Of a stretch of 64,000 bases of DNA, positions 10,700 to 20,914 are shown one piece after another. The notes beneath the pieces were generated by a model, which ran no database searches, was not told the origin of the DNA, and saw only the letters and a program-made list of their open reading frames with translations. The number at the start of each line of letters is the position of its first letter. Position 1 is the stretch's first letter. Source of the DNA: Triticum aestivum (taxonomy: Eukaryota; Streptophyta; Magnoliopsida; Poales; Poaceae). The translations under genes were made by a program, and so were the position numbers. The DNA lies in contig NC_057800.1 in the NCBI RefSeq assembly GCF_018294505.1, positions 178,064,353 through 178,128,352 of the forward strand, given 5' to 3'.

Positions 10700-12829
10700 T
10701 CAACTATAAAATCTTCGGAGGAGGTTGGCGTTCCATGGTCGTTCCGACTCCTTCCCGGAGTCGTCTCTCTTGCGCGCCTTCGGCTTCTGTGCGTCGATCA
10801 GGTAGTAGGAGTCATTGCCTAGAGCTCTGCTGATGACGAAGGGGCCTTCCCAAGGGGTTGAGAGCTTGTGCTGGTCGGCTGTTCGCTGGATCAGCCGGAG
10901 CACAAGATCACCCTCTTGGAAGGATCTTGGCCTGACCTTCCGGCTTTGGTAGCGGCGCAGACCCTGCTGGTAGATGGCAGACCGGCTGAGGGCTAACAGC
11001 CGGCTTTCTTCCAACAGGTCGACGCCGTCTTCTCGTGCTTCCTTGGCCTCCGCTTCCGTGTACATGGTTACTCGAGGCGAGTCGAACTCGATGTCAGTTG
11101 GGATGACTGCCTCGGCACCATACACAAGGAAGAAAGGGGTGAAGCCGGTTGACTTGTTTGGTATAGTGCACAGACTCCAGAGGACAGCCGGCAGCTCATC
11201 GAGCCAACAGCCGGCTGAGCGCTCTAGAGGTACGACCAGTCGAGGCTTGATACCGGAGAGGATGAGGCCGTTGGCTCGCTCGACCCGGCCGTTTGACTGC
11301 GGGTGGGCGACGGATGCTAAGTCCAGCCGGATACCTTGGGCTAGGCAGAAACGTGCCAAGGCTCCTTTGACAAAATTTGTGCCATTGTCGGTGATGATGC
11401 TGTGCGGCATGCCGTACCGAGTTGTTATGTGTGCGATGAATGTCACAGCAGTCGGCCCATTCAGCTTCTTGATCGGCTTTGCCTCAATCCACTTGGTGAA
11501 TTTGTCCACTGCGACAAGCAAATGCGTCATGCCGCCGCGCGCCGTCTTGAATGGGCCCACCATGTCTAGTCCCCAAAAGGCAAAGGGCCAAGTGAGGGGA
11601 ATGGTCTTGAGTGCTGAAGCCGGCATGTGTTGCTTGGAGCTGAAGAGCTGGCATCCCTTGCAATGTTTGACTAATTCTTTGGCGTCATCCAAAGCAGTCG
11701 GCCAGAAGAAACCATGGCGGAAGGCTTTGGCGACAAGTGATCTTGAGGCCGCATGGTGGCCGCATTCTCCTTGGTGAATGTCTTTGAGGATTGCAATGCC
11801 CTTCTCTTGCTCGACGCACCGTTGGAGGATTCTAGTGACACTATGCTTGAGTAGTTCTCTGTTGACGATCGTGTACGCTCCGGCTCGACGCTGGACTTGT
11901 CTTGCTTCTGTTTCGTCAAGCGGCAGGTCTTGGTTTACCAGGAAGTTGAGGATGGACTGAGCCCATGATGGAGCCGCGACTTCTCCTACCGCCAATGTGG
12001 CTACTGCTACCAGGGTGGGCGGGCTGGGCGGTGAGGTGCTGGAGTCGGCTGCCCGCTGTAGTGCTGGCGCAGTCCCCGGGCCGGCTACCGCAGTCCCCGA
12101 GTCGGCTGCCGCACTCCCCGAGCCGGCTGCCGAAGTCCCCGAGCCGGCTGCCGAAGTCCCCGAGCCGGCTGCCGCAGTTGCCGGGCAGGCTACGGGGGTC
12201 TTGGGGTCGCCTACTTGGTTCTTCGAGCCGGACCCGGCCACATCGGGGTCAGGCAGCACGAAGATGGAATCGGACTCTGGAGACGGCTTGATGGACGGCT
12301 TGAGGAGGCGTTGTAGAGCGACGCCGGTTGGAATTGCTTGCCGAGTGGAGCCTATTCGAGCCAGGGCATCGGCTGGCTCGTTGTCGGCTCGTGGTACGTG
12401 GAGGAACTCACATCCTTTAAAGTATCCGCTGAGTTGTTGGACCAGGAAGCGGTAGCTCGCCATATTCGCGTCCTTGGCGTCCCAGTCGCCGGATGATTGC
12501 TGGACCACTAGGTCCGAGTCGCCATAACATAGGATCCGGCGAATGCCAAGTTCTTTGGCAAGCCGGAGCCCGTGTATGAGCGCCTCATACTCGGCCACAT
12601 TGTTGGAGGCGGCAAAGTGGATCTGTAGCGTGTATCTGAGCTTGTCGCCTTTCGGAGAGGTAAGGACGACGCCGGCTCCCAAGCCGGTGCGCATCTTGGA
12701 CCCGTCGAAGTGCATGTGCCAATGGGTGGAGTCGGGAGCCGGCGGCAGGTACTAGGTCTCGGCCCAGTCGACGAGGAAGTCGGCCAGTGCTTGGGACTTA
12801 ATGACAGTGCCCGGCTGGTAGAAGATCAT
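10700..12829 (-). pseudogene. pol: RLG-2 pol: RNase H and integrase
   Basis: An open stretch of 671 codons (12715 to 10700) holds RNase H with FDGSKM, EYEAL, GDSDL and DNEPADALAR, a repeat-rich linker, the integrase zinc region ending HCKGCQLF, and the catalytic core LDMVGPF, TDNGTNF and VERANG (D, D, E). It ends RRFYS and stop. All catalytic residues in this stretch are present. It is cut off from RT by a TAG at about 12752 and a frameshift near 12830. Its role was degradation of the RNA strand and insertion of the cDNA. Confidence 0.93.
12076..12182 (-). repeat. 21-bp coding minisatellite in the RNase H-integrase linker
   Basis: About five 21-bp units with the core CCGAGCCGGCTGCCGAAGTC keep frame and encode a seven-residue Ala-Gly-Ser-Gly-Thr repeat on the minus strand. 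The homologous RLG-1 linker at about 19580-19640 lacks it, so the array arose in the RLG-2 lineage. Confidence 0.85.
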
Positions 12830-14154
12830 GTAGGGGCCAGCTCGATGGCCCATTTCGCCACCCGGCCGGACGCGTCCCGGCTGCCTATGATCTCGGCTAG
12901 CGGGGTGGTGCATACGACCGTGACGGGATGCTCTTGAAAGTAGGGATTTAGCTTCTTGGCGGTGAAGTATACGCCGTAACACATCTTCTGGTAGTGCGGG
13001 TAGTTCTGCTTTGAGGCGGACAGCACCTCGCTCAAATAATACACCGGCCTCTGGACCGGCTCGGCTCGGCCTTCTTCTGGGCGCTGGACTACAAGGACGG
13101 TGCTGACCACCCGGCTTGTTGCGGCGACGTAGAGGAGCATGGGTTCTTTCTCAGTCGGCGCCGCGAGGACAGGCGGCGTGGCCAGCATCTTCTTCATCTC
13201 GTGAAAAGCTTGGTCGGCCTGGTCATTCCACTCGATGTGAGTGCTCTTCTTCATGAGGCGGTAGAGGGGGAGAGCTTTCTCTCCGAGCCGGCTGATGAAG
13301 CGGTTCAAGGAGGCCAAGCACCCGGTGAACTTCTGAATGTCTCGAATCTTGGTGGGGATCGCCATTCTCTCGATGGCCTTGATCTTCACCGGGTTGCATT
13401 CGATGCCGCGTTCGGAGACCAGGAAGCCTAGGAGCTGGCCGGCCGGCACTCCGAACACGCATTTCTCGCGGTTGAGCTGGATTTGGAACTGGCATAAGTT
13501 CTCAAACGTTTCCTTGAGGTCTCCTAGCAAGGTGCCGCGCTTCTCCATCTTCACCACGATGTCGTCCATGTAAACGTGAGCGTTTCTACCGAGTTGCTTG
13601 AGGAGGCACTTCTGCATGCAACGCTGAAAAGTGGCCCCGGCATTTCTCAAGCCGAATGTCATGGTCAGGTAGCAGAAGGCTCCAAATGGCGTGATGAAGG
13701 CGGTCTTCAGGCGGTCGTCCGGGTCTAGCTTTATCTGATGATATCCGGAGTAAGCATCCAAGAAACTCAACAGCTCGCATCCGGCTATGGAGTCTATCAC
13801 TTGGTCAATCCTTGGCAGGGCAAAAGGATCTTTGGGGCAGGCCTTGTTGAGGCTCGTGCAGTCTATACACATGCGCCACTTGTTGTTCTTCTTTAGCACA
13901 AGGACCGGGTTGGCAAGTCACTCTGGAAAGAAAACTTCCATGGTGAAGCCGGCCGCCAAGAGCCAGGCTATCTCCTCTCCTACAATCTTGTGTTTCTCCT
14001 CCGACAGTCGGTGAAGGGGTTGTCTGACTGGCTTTGCATCTTCTCGAACGTGTAGTTTATGCTCGGCGAATTTCCTCGGAACACCCGGCATGTCCTTGGG
14101 GGACCATGCGAAGATGTCCCGATTCTCATGGAGGAAATCGGTGAGCTTGCCTTC
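12826..14154 (-). pseudogene. pol: RLG-2 pol: reverse transcriptase
   Basis: The stretch 13899 to 12826 is open and gives typical gypsy RT blocks: MCIDCTSLNKACPKDPFALP, FLDAYSGYHQIKL, then YMDD at 13561-13572, GVPAGQLLGFLVSERGIE and the connection domain with NPYFQEHPVTV. Upstream, 14154 to 13900, the RT amino-terminal part (ENRDIFAWSPKDMPG) is separated by a TGA near 13919 and preceded by a TAG at 14155-14157. The catalytic residues look intact, but the reading frame is not. Confidence 0.92.
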
Positions 14155-15030
14155 CTATTTGCTATTCAGGTTTGCCCCGATGACGGCAAACCTCTCTAGA
14201 TGCTCGGGGTCAAGAGGTATCTTCTTCGTCTTCTTGGCCGGCTGGAAAGATCCTTGAGCATCGTGCTCCTTGGGGTCGAGGGACTCGGCCGACTGCTTGC
14301 CGGCTATGGCCACGACTCTGTCCAGCATCTTCTTCTCTTCGGCAATCACAAGGGACTCGGCTAGCCGGCTGCTAGCCGCCGCGCACTCGGAGGACTTCTT
14401 GTAATCACCGGCTACGGTGATGACGCCTTTGGTGCTTGGTATCTTCATCTTGAGGTATGCATAGTGGGGAACTGCCATGAATTTGGCCAAGGCAGGTCGG
14501 CCAAGCAATGCATGGTAAGGGCTCTCCAGGTCCACCACTTCAAACCAGATCGCTTCCCGGCGGAAATGCTCCTTGTACCCAAAAAGTAGATCAATCTTGA
14601 TTTTGCCAATGGGGGCGCAGGACAGGCCGGGTACGATGCCATGGAACACTGTCGGTGTAGGCACGAGCTGCTTCGTCTTGACATTTAGTTTCTCCAAGGT
14701 GTCACGATACAGGATGTTGATGCTGCTCCCGCCGTCTATCAACACACGGGAGAAGCGGGCGGCGCGTCTGTCCGTTGCAAGGGTGGCTTCCAGGACCAAA
14801 GCATAAGAGCCGGGAGACGGCATCACCTCCGGATGGTCGGCCCGGCTCCAGCTGATGGGCTTTTCTGACCAATGCATGTGTCCAGCGGGGTTGGCTGCGA
14901 CCACGCCAACTTCCTGGCGCTCTTGGCGTTTGCTGCGCCGGTCTTCGGGCTGGCTTGTAAAGACGATGTAGGTGGCTTGCTCGTCAGGGAACTCGTCATG
15001 CACGACTCCGACTGCGGGCCGAGCGGCCGG
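14155..15030 (-). pseudogene. pol: RLG-2 pol: aspartic protease
   Basis: An open stretch of 282 codons from 15003. The active site is VLIDGGSSINILY, with the D-G-G variant seen in this gypsy lineage instead of D-T/S-G. The later block HALLGRPALAKFMAVPHYAY is the usual flap and second conserved region. The protease would release Gag and Pol products. The segment ends at a TAG that separates it from RT. The upstream junction to gag lies in a different frame. Confidence 0.88.
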
Positions 15031-17145
15031 AGGCGGCGGGGCCGGAGGCGGCGGGCCGGCAGGCGGAGGCGGGAAGAGACCCTCGCCCTGAGAGATTCGG
15101 GTGAGCTAATGGCACTTCCGGGTCGTGTGGTTGGACGGCTTCGCGCCGCTGTGGAACTTGCAAGGGGCATCGAGAGTTTGCTCGTAGGAGAAAGCCGGCT
15201 GCCAAGCCGGCCTGCCGCCCTTGGGTTTCTTGGGCGCCGGTCGCTCTTCAGGCGGCGCGTCTTCGACTGTGGCCACCTGCCGTCTGGCGGGAGGCGGCGC
15301 GGGGCCCTTGCGCTTGTGGTCGTTCGAGTTGGGGTGTCGGCCGGAATCCCCAGCCGGCGTCTTGGGCGCCGGTTGAGTACCTTTCCGGACGCGTCTACCC
15401 GAAGCTCGGTCTTCATCGAGGAGTCGGCGGTGGCGTACTTGTCCGCTATGTACAGAAGCTCGTCGAGGGTAGCCGGCTCGTCACAGAGGAGCTTGTGCTT
15501 GAGGAGGGTGCCTTCTTGTCATCCGGCTGTGAAGTATTCTATGGCTTGCACCTCGTGCACCCCTTCACAGGAGTTGCGGAGCTCGGCCCAACGCGTGAGG
15601 TAATCGGGAGTGGACTCGGCGGGGCCTTGTACGCACAAGGAGAGCTGTCTGGGCTTGGGAGCCCGCTTGTAGGTGCTGGTGAAGTTGCGGATGAAGGCTT
15701 CTGTGAAATCTAGCCAGCTGTTGATGCTGCGCGGCTTGAGGCTGTTGAGCCAGGTCCGCGCCGTGCCTTGCAGCATGAGGGGCACGTACTTCACGGCAAC
15801 GCGCCGGTTGCCGTTGGCTATGCCAACCGCCGTGGAGTAGTCGATCAACCAATCTTCCGGCTTCACGGAGCCGTTGTACTTGGGCGTGTCTCTTGGGAGC
15901 GATAACCCTTTGGTAAAGGGCTCGTCGCAGATGCGGGGGCTGAAACAAGGCGGGCCGACATCGTATTCTTCTTCCAGCGCCAGGGATCGCGCCAGGCGGT
16001 CGATCCGATGGCGGGCGTCGTTCTCGCCGATTCCTTCACGGCGGCCCAGCCGGCCGCTAAGAGTCGGGTGCGCCACTGGTGGCGGGGCGGGATATCTCTC
16101 TCCATGGGGCGGAGGCGGAGGCGGGTCGCCACGCCATTCCATGGCTCGGGGATGGCCGTCCGCGTCTCGCTCGATGGAGATTCGGGTCCGGCTACGGCTG
16201 GCAGCCGGCTCTTTCTCGCGCCACGCGCGGGTGTCGCTCGTAGCCGGCGTCCGGGACGTCGCGCCGTGATCTTGGCGCGGGGGAGGGCTTCTCGCGCGGG
16301 CGTCTGCTTTGTGCCGCTGCGCGGCTGCGTCGATCAGTTGCTGGATGCGCCGGGTCATGTGGGGGAGGTCTTCGGCCTCCAAGCCGTCCAACTCGTCTAC
16401 GGCCGCCTGGGCGGCACGCAAGTTCTCGAGCGGAGTAGCATAGACCGGGCGGTCGACTCCCAGCGTGTCGGCGATGACAGTGTCGCGTTGCTGGACAAGG
16501 CCGGCCCGGCTTGGCCCGCCCGGGGCCGGCGTGCCGAAGGCGGCACGGTCAGCTTCGCGCTGATAGGCCTCAGTGAGGCGTCTTACGGAAGCCAGCCTCC
16601 GGCCCTCTGCGAGGAGGGCGAGGCGGCGTGCCTCCAGTGCTTCGTCGTCGACATCAGCCGGGAGGGGAGCGGACAAGTCGTGGGCCACCGTGCGCGAGGC
16701 GTCGCGGGCGCTATCGTCGGCCGGGCCGTCGTGGCCGACAACCATCACTTCGGTGGTGACAGCATCGCAGCCGTCGGCTCAAGGAAGCGGGTCGTTGTAG
16801 ATCGTGACGTTGGTGGGGAAGGTGTCGTCGGAGGCCGTGTCGGAGTCGATAGGCATCGGGTCGGTGGAGCCAACCGACTCTAGGTCCGCAGCGGGCTTGC
16901 TGGAGACATGGAGCTGGCCGAGAAGGTTGGCGAGGTGGTCGGTGCCCGCATCGGAGGCGAGCTCGTCGGAGACGAGAGTTTCGTCGAGGGGGTCGGCGAG
17001 GCCGCTTGCCGCGCAGACGCTGGTGACGCCTTGCAGCGCGTCGTGGCAAGCGCCATCGGGCGTGCTGGGCTGGCTACGCTCGCGGGGGAGGAAGAAGGTT
17101 CCCGTCCAGAACAGGTCTCCGGACGACGGTGCACCTGGCCCCATG
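15031..17145 (-). pseudogene. gag: RLG-2 gag with zinc knuckle region
   Basis: A likely ATG sits at 17143-17145 on the minus strand, about 12 bp inside the 5' LTR border and next to the PBS. The frame runs to 15519 with one internal TGA at 16779-16781. It includes a long charged amino-terminal half and a Retrotrans_gag capsid domain (PKYNGSVKPEDWLIDYSTAV, RTWLNSLKPRSINSWLDFTE, LTRWAELRNSCEGV). A TGA at 15519 and frameshifts separate the carboxy end, where a CKFHSGAKPSNHTTRKC zinc-finger-like motif lies near 15112-15162, followed by a TAG. Gag would form the particle shell and bind RNA. The copy is dead. Confidence 0.88.
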
Positions 17146-17157
17146 GTGGGCGCCAAA
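17145..17157 (-). other. RLG-2 primer binding site
   Basis: On the minus strand, directly after the 5' LTR, the sequence is TTTGGCGCCCACCATGG. TGGCGCC matches the 3' end expected of a tRNA-Asp primer over seven bases only, so the primer is a suggestion. The gag ATG lies within the same stretch. Confidence 0.6.
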
Positions 17158-18332
17158 TGCCGGGTGGTAGGTGCGACATATGCCAACGGGTGGCTTATCA
17201 TTGTGGGAGCCAGTAAGACATCGCCGGTGCCTGGAAACGGGATAAGGCGAAGACATGCACGCCGGCGGATCTTACCCAGCTTCGGGGCTCTCCGTGGAGA
17301 TAACACCCCTACTGCTGCTCTGCGGGGTCTCCGCATGTTAACTAGATGAATCAAGTGGCTACACAATGCTCCTTGAGCTGTTTGGGGGGAAGGAGGAAGA
17401 AGGGTACGGCTAGCCTGCTTCTTCTCCTTGTGTGGTGTCTAGAACTAGCAAAGGGTCCAACCCTTTGCATGGGTGCTCCGGGGGGTTTATATAGGCCTAC
17501 CCCCCCGGGGGTACAATGGTAATCCAACTGGGCGCGGGGCCCAGCCGTCTGTGACTGCACTCGCCGGCTTCTGCGCCAGCTGCTGGGGCCCGCCGACTGG
17601 TGGGTCCTGCCGGCTGCCAGCCCCTTGGTCGACAGGCAGGCCCCACTGTCCAGGGCCTGGTCGGCGGCTGGTTACTATGGCTTCATCTTGTTGAGGTGAG
17701 CTTCATCGTGGTAAGCGTGGCTATAGTACCGCCGCCTGTCAGGCGATCGTTGTAGCCTTACCGCGTCTTGTCTCCTTAATGGGGCATCTTCTTCGAGGGA
17801 GGCGGCAAGCCGGCTGTGGGGAGCCGGCTCTGTCTTGGGCCGACTGGTTGGAGGCGTGGCCACCTTCGGGCGTCTCTCTACTCAAAGGGGCCCACCGCCC
17901 GTGGGCCATGCTGGCGGCCCGTCGTGGGTGATGCCAGGGTCAACATGGCAACAGTGCTACGCCGGACGGGTCATGCCTACCCCGTATGGCGCACTGTGTC
18001 AGGCGTGCTCCGAGATTCGGGGGTGGCAGGCTCTTCTATAGCCACGCCCCATCGCACCGCCGTTAGGTGGGTGCAAACTTTTGTGGGTACGGTCTGGACC
18101 GCTTTATGGGGAGCCGGCTTCTTGGAGTCGGCCTTCTCATGGCCGGCTTCTTGGAGTCGACCTTCTCATGAGGGCTAAAGTCGGACCGCCTTCCGAGAAC
18201 CAGCCTGGGTGGCAGCCAGCGAGGGGAAGGCGGCCCCATGTCTTTGATTCTTGAGAGCCGGGCGGGCTCGTAACTTTTTTCAGAAGGGCCAGGGGGAGCC
18301 GGCTAGGCTACCCATGGCTATTTACACCGACA
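17158..18332 (-). repeat. RLG-2 right LTR (5' LTR)
   Basis: 1175 bp, TGCCGGGTGG to TTTACACCGACA. The TATA signal TATATAAA is on the minus strand at 17486-17493. It aligns end to end with 4301-5474. Confidence 0.95.
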
Positions 18333-18337
18333 TGACT
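18333..18337. repeat. Right target-site duplication of RLG-2 (TGACT)
   Basis: Pairs with CGACT at 4296-4300; the one mismatch fits CpG decay. Confidence 0.8.
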
Positions 18338-19941
18338 TGCGCCTTACATTCGACAACCTCTAAGCATATGACATACGGATCAATCTGGAAAAACGTGTTT
18401 TTGGTGTCTCGGCTGGAAAGCTGCTCGGGTTCATTGCTTCCAATAGAGGAATCGAAGCAAATTCATCCAAAATCCGAGCCTTGTCACAATTGGCAACGCC
18501 AACAGACCGAAGCAGGTCCAAAAACTAGTTGGGTGCGTGGCAGCCTTGAGCCTCTTTATCTCCAGATTGGGAGAAAAGGCACCACCACTTTATCGCCTGC
18601 TCCGACGTACCGACCACTTTGAGTGGATGGATGCGGCAATAGCCGGACTAAAAGAAATAAAAACTCTGTTAGCAAACAACACAATCATTGCCGCACCAAA
18701 TGTCGGCGAACTTATGCTACTGTACATATGAGTGACTCACCGGGTAGTGAGCGATGTGCTCGTCGTGGAACGAGAGGAAGAGGGACACAAATTCCCACTC
18801 CAAAAACCAGTGTACTATGTATCGGCGGTCCTTACACCATGTAAATCCCGATACCTGCACTATCAAAAGATAGTGTATGCGGTCTTCATGCCATCTCGAA
18901 AGCTGCAGCACTACTTTCAAGAGTGCTCGATCACAGTGGCTTCCGAAGTGCCACTTAACAACATCATAAAAAATCGAGACACCACCGGCCGCATTGCTAA
19001 GTGGGCTATCAAGATATTACCATTTGAAATAACATACAAGCCACGCCGAGTTATGAAATCTCAGGTGTTGGCCGACTTCGTCGCCAAATGGACAGAAGCC
19101 GAACGCCCTAAAGAGTACATCACACACTCTAACTAGGTGATGTACTTCAACGGCTCCAAAATGTTAGCCGGATTGGGGGCTGGTGCCATTCAAACATCCC
19201 CTGCAGGGGACACAATCCGTTATGTAATACAAATCATGTATACGGAGTCCAATAACACGGCCGAATATGAAGCGCTATTGCATGGACTCCGAATGGCTAT
19301 TTCAATGGGAATACAACGCCTTGAGGTGCGTGGGGATTCGAACCTCATGATATCTCAAATAAACGGAGAATTTGATGCAAAAGATCCAAAGATGGCAGCC
19401 TACCACAACGCCGTACCCAAAATATTAGCTCAGTTTAAGGGGCTCAAGTTTTGTCATGTGGCTCGAGACAATAATCAAGCAGCAGACATCCTTGCTCAGA
19501 TGGGCGCTAAACACGACCCCGTCCCGCCTAACTCCTTTTTGGAAAGGCTTTTCAAGCCATCCGTGGTATGGCAGGACGAGAGCGGAAATACCAGTCCGGC
19601 ACCGATCACGCCCCCGGATGCCGAACACGAATCGGATATCATCGGGGCTCGGGCACTGAACCAACAGCTTCCCCCCATGTAATCATGGCGGTTATTTCTC
19701 CATGGACCGAACCCTTCTTAGCCTACCTTAACAGGAAGGAGCTCCCTGATGATCAGAATGAGGCCCGTCGCATAGTTCAACGCTCGAAAGCGTACAAAGT
19801 TCACGAAGGAGGACTCTACAAGAAAAGCACTACTGTAGTTCTTCAGAGATGTATCTCCGAAGAGGAGGGGCAGCAACTCTTGGCCGAAATACATGTTGGC
19901 CTCGGCGGCCATCTCGCCGCAGCTTGGGCCCTCGTAAGCAA
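18338..19941 (+). pseudogene. pol: RLG-1 pol, segment 2 (RT end, RNase H, integrase start)
   Basis: Continues RLG-1 after the RLG-2 insertion. RT thumb and connection pieces (LFISRLGEKAPPLYRLLRR, KPVYYVSAVLTPCKSRYLHY, FQECSITV) are followed by RNase H (19137-19600) with AEYEAL, RGDSNL and ARDNNQAADILA. The first RNase H motif is FNGS at 19146-19157, where FDGS is expected, so one catalytic Asp is changed to Asn. The integrase zinc-region start (LAEIHVGLGGHLAAAWALVS) runs up to the CACTA-2 insertion. Frameshifts and stops occur near 18360-18660, at 18729 and at 19134. Confidence 0.9.
19939..19941. repeat. Left TSD of CACTA-2 (CAA)
   Basis: CAA precedes CACTACTAG and recurs at 32457-32459 after GTAGTG. 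Removing the element and one CAA rejoins the RLG-1 frame (ALVS to KAFR). Confidence 0.92.
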
Positions 19942-19969
19942 CACTACTAGAAAAAGGGCTATAGATGGG

Positions 19970-20435
19970 ATTGACACTAATGGGGCACCAGACAAGCCGT
20001 GCGCCATTAGTATATACTAATGGCGCACCACCTTCTGATACGCCATCAGAGCTGAAACTATTAATGGCGCACCTGGCCCAAGGTGCGCCATTAGTATCAA
20101 AAAAAATTGAACTAGTGCGCCTGTCCAAACATACTAATGGCGCATCCAGACACAGTGCGCCATTACTAGTTGTAACTAGTAATGGCGCACCTGTCGGAAA
20201 GTGCGCCACTAATGTTGTTTTTTTTATTATATTTTTTATTCCTTTTTTTGCAAAACTACTAATGGCGCACTGTTCGACCGTGCGCCATTACTAGTTTAAA
20301 CTAGTAATGGCGCACTGTGGAACAGTGCGCCATTATTATGTTTTTTGCAAAACTACTAATGGCGCACCACCAGAAGGTGCGCCATTAGTAACCTGGATTA
20401 CTAATGGCGCATTTAGAGTTGGTGCGCCATTAGTA
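19970..20435. repeat. CACTA-2 5' subterminal hairpin repeats
   Basis: About nine units of ACTAATGGCGCAC...GTGCGCCATTAGT, each able to fold into a stem of 12-15 bp with variable loops, spaced by short AT-rich DNA. These are expected binding sites of the element's DNA-binding protein. Confidence 0.9.
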
Positions 20436-20914
20436 AGTGGGCAGCAACAAGATATTTTGGACAGCCTCTCCTACCCACACTCACTTTCTCCCCACTTCAT
20501 TCTCTCCACCTCCTCCTTGTCTCGGGTGCCTCCTCTTTTTCACCTCATTTCCACCATAGATTCATTCAATTTAAGTGGTTAAATTACCTTGTTTTGATAG
20601 GTAAGTAAGGGGGGAAGCTATATTTATGTTGTTCTCCCTACAACAATGTGCACATGCACTTTTTATGGCCTAGCTAGATCTATGTATGTTCGTGGTGTTG
20701 CATATGTTTGTGGTGTTGCATATGTGTTTGTGTTTGGAGGTGTACCGGTATTTGAAATGTGATAGTTGCCAATATTTTGCCGGAATGTTGATTCATTTCC
20801 GTTTCGGCGAGAATTTTGGCATTAAGCATTCTTTTTGGTCCTATTTTTAGGGAAAGTCATGCCAAATTTTTTCTTGGTTCTAAAATATCATTTTGCTCTA
20901 CCCCGCAGGCGACC
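20436..20914 (+). promoter_or_regulatory. Promoter and leader of the CACTA-2 transposase gene
   Basis: A C/T-rich stretch (20458-20560) is followed by a probable intron, donor GTAAGTAAGG at about 20601 and acceptor CCGCAG at 20908, just before the ATG at 20915. The leader holds a stem-loop at 20777-20811 also found before the second gene. Confidence 0.5.
20777..20811 (+). promoter_or_regulatory. Leader stem-loop, copy before the transposase gene
   Basis: TTGCCGGAA pairs with TTTCGGCGA (one G-U and one mismatch) around a loop TGTTGATTCATTTCCG. It is almost the same as 27351-27385. A further stretch (GGTCCTATTTTTAG, then AAAGTCATGCC) is also shared downstream. Confidence 0.7.

Larger units (their letters stand above)
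4301..18332 (-). mobile_element. RLG-2: complete Ty3/gypsy LTR retrotransposon, Tat-like, with antisense gene
   Basis: 14,032 bp with two direct LTRs (4301-5474 and 17158-18332), 5-bp TSD, PBS beside the right LTR and a purine-rich tract beside the left LTR. Orientation is minus: gag-pol reads right to left and TATATAAA is on the minus strand of both LTRs. Between pol and the 3' LTR lies a spliced gene on the opposite strand, an arrangement known among extra ORFs of Tat-lineage gypsy elements. I counted 42 substitutions and one indel between the LTRs (about 3.6 %, mostly transitions). At 1.3e-8 per site per year this suggests about 1.4 million years, a rough figure. gag-pol and the antisense gene all carry stops. 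Confidence 0.95.

Noticed and set aside
10974..11777. Plus-strand ORF of 267 codons
   Set aside because: It is the antisense of RLG-2 integrase; GC-rich sequence keeps the frame open and no domain is seen.
14872..15603. Plus-strand ORF of 243 codons
   Set aside because: Antisense of RLG-2 gag/protease, Arg-rich shadow reading.
16008..16883. Plus-strand ORF of 291 codons
   Set aside because: Antisense shadow of RLG-2 gag, low-complexity Arg/Gly-rich reading.
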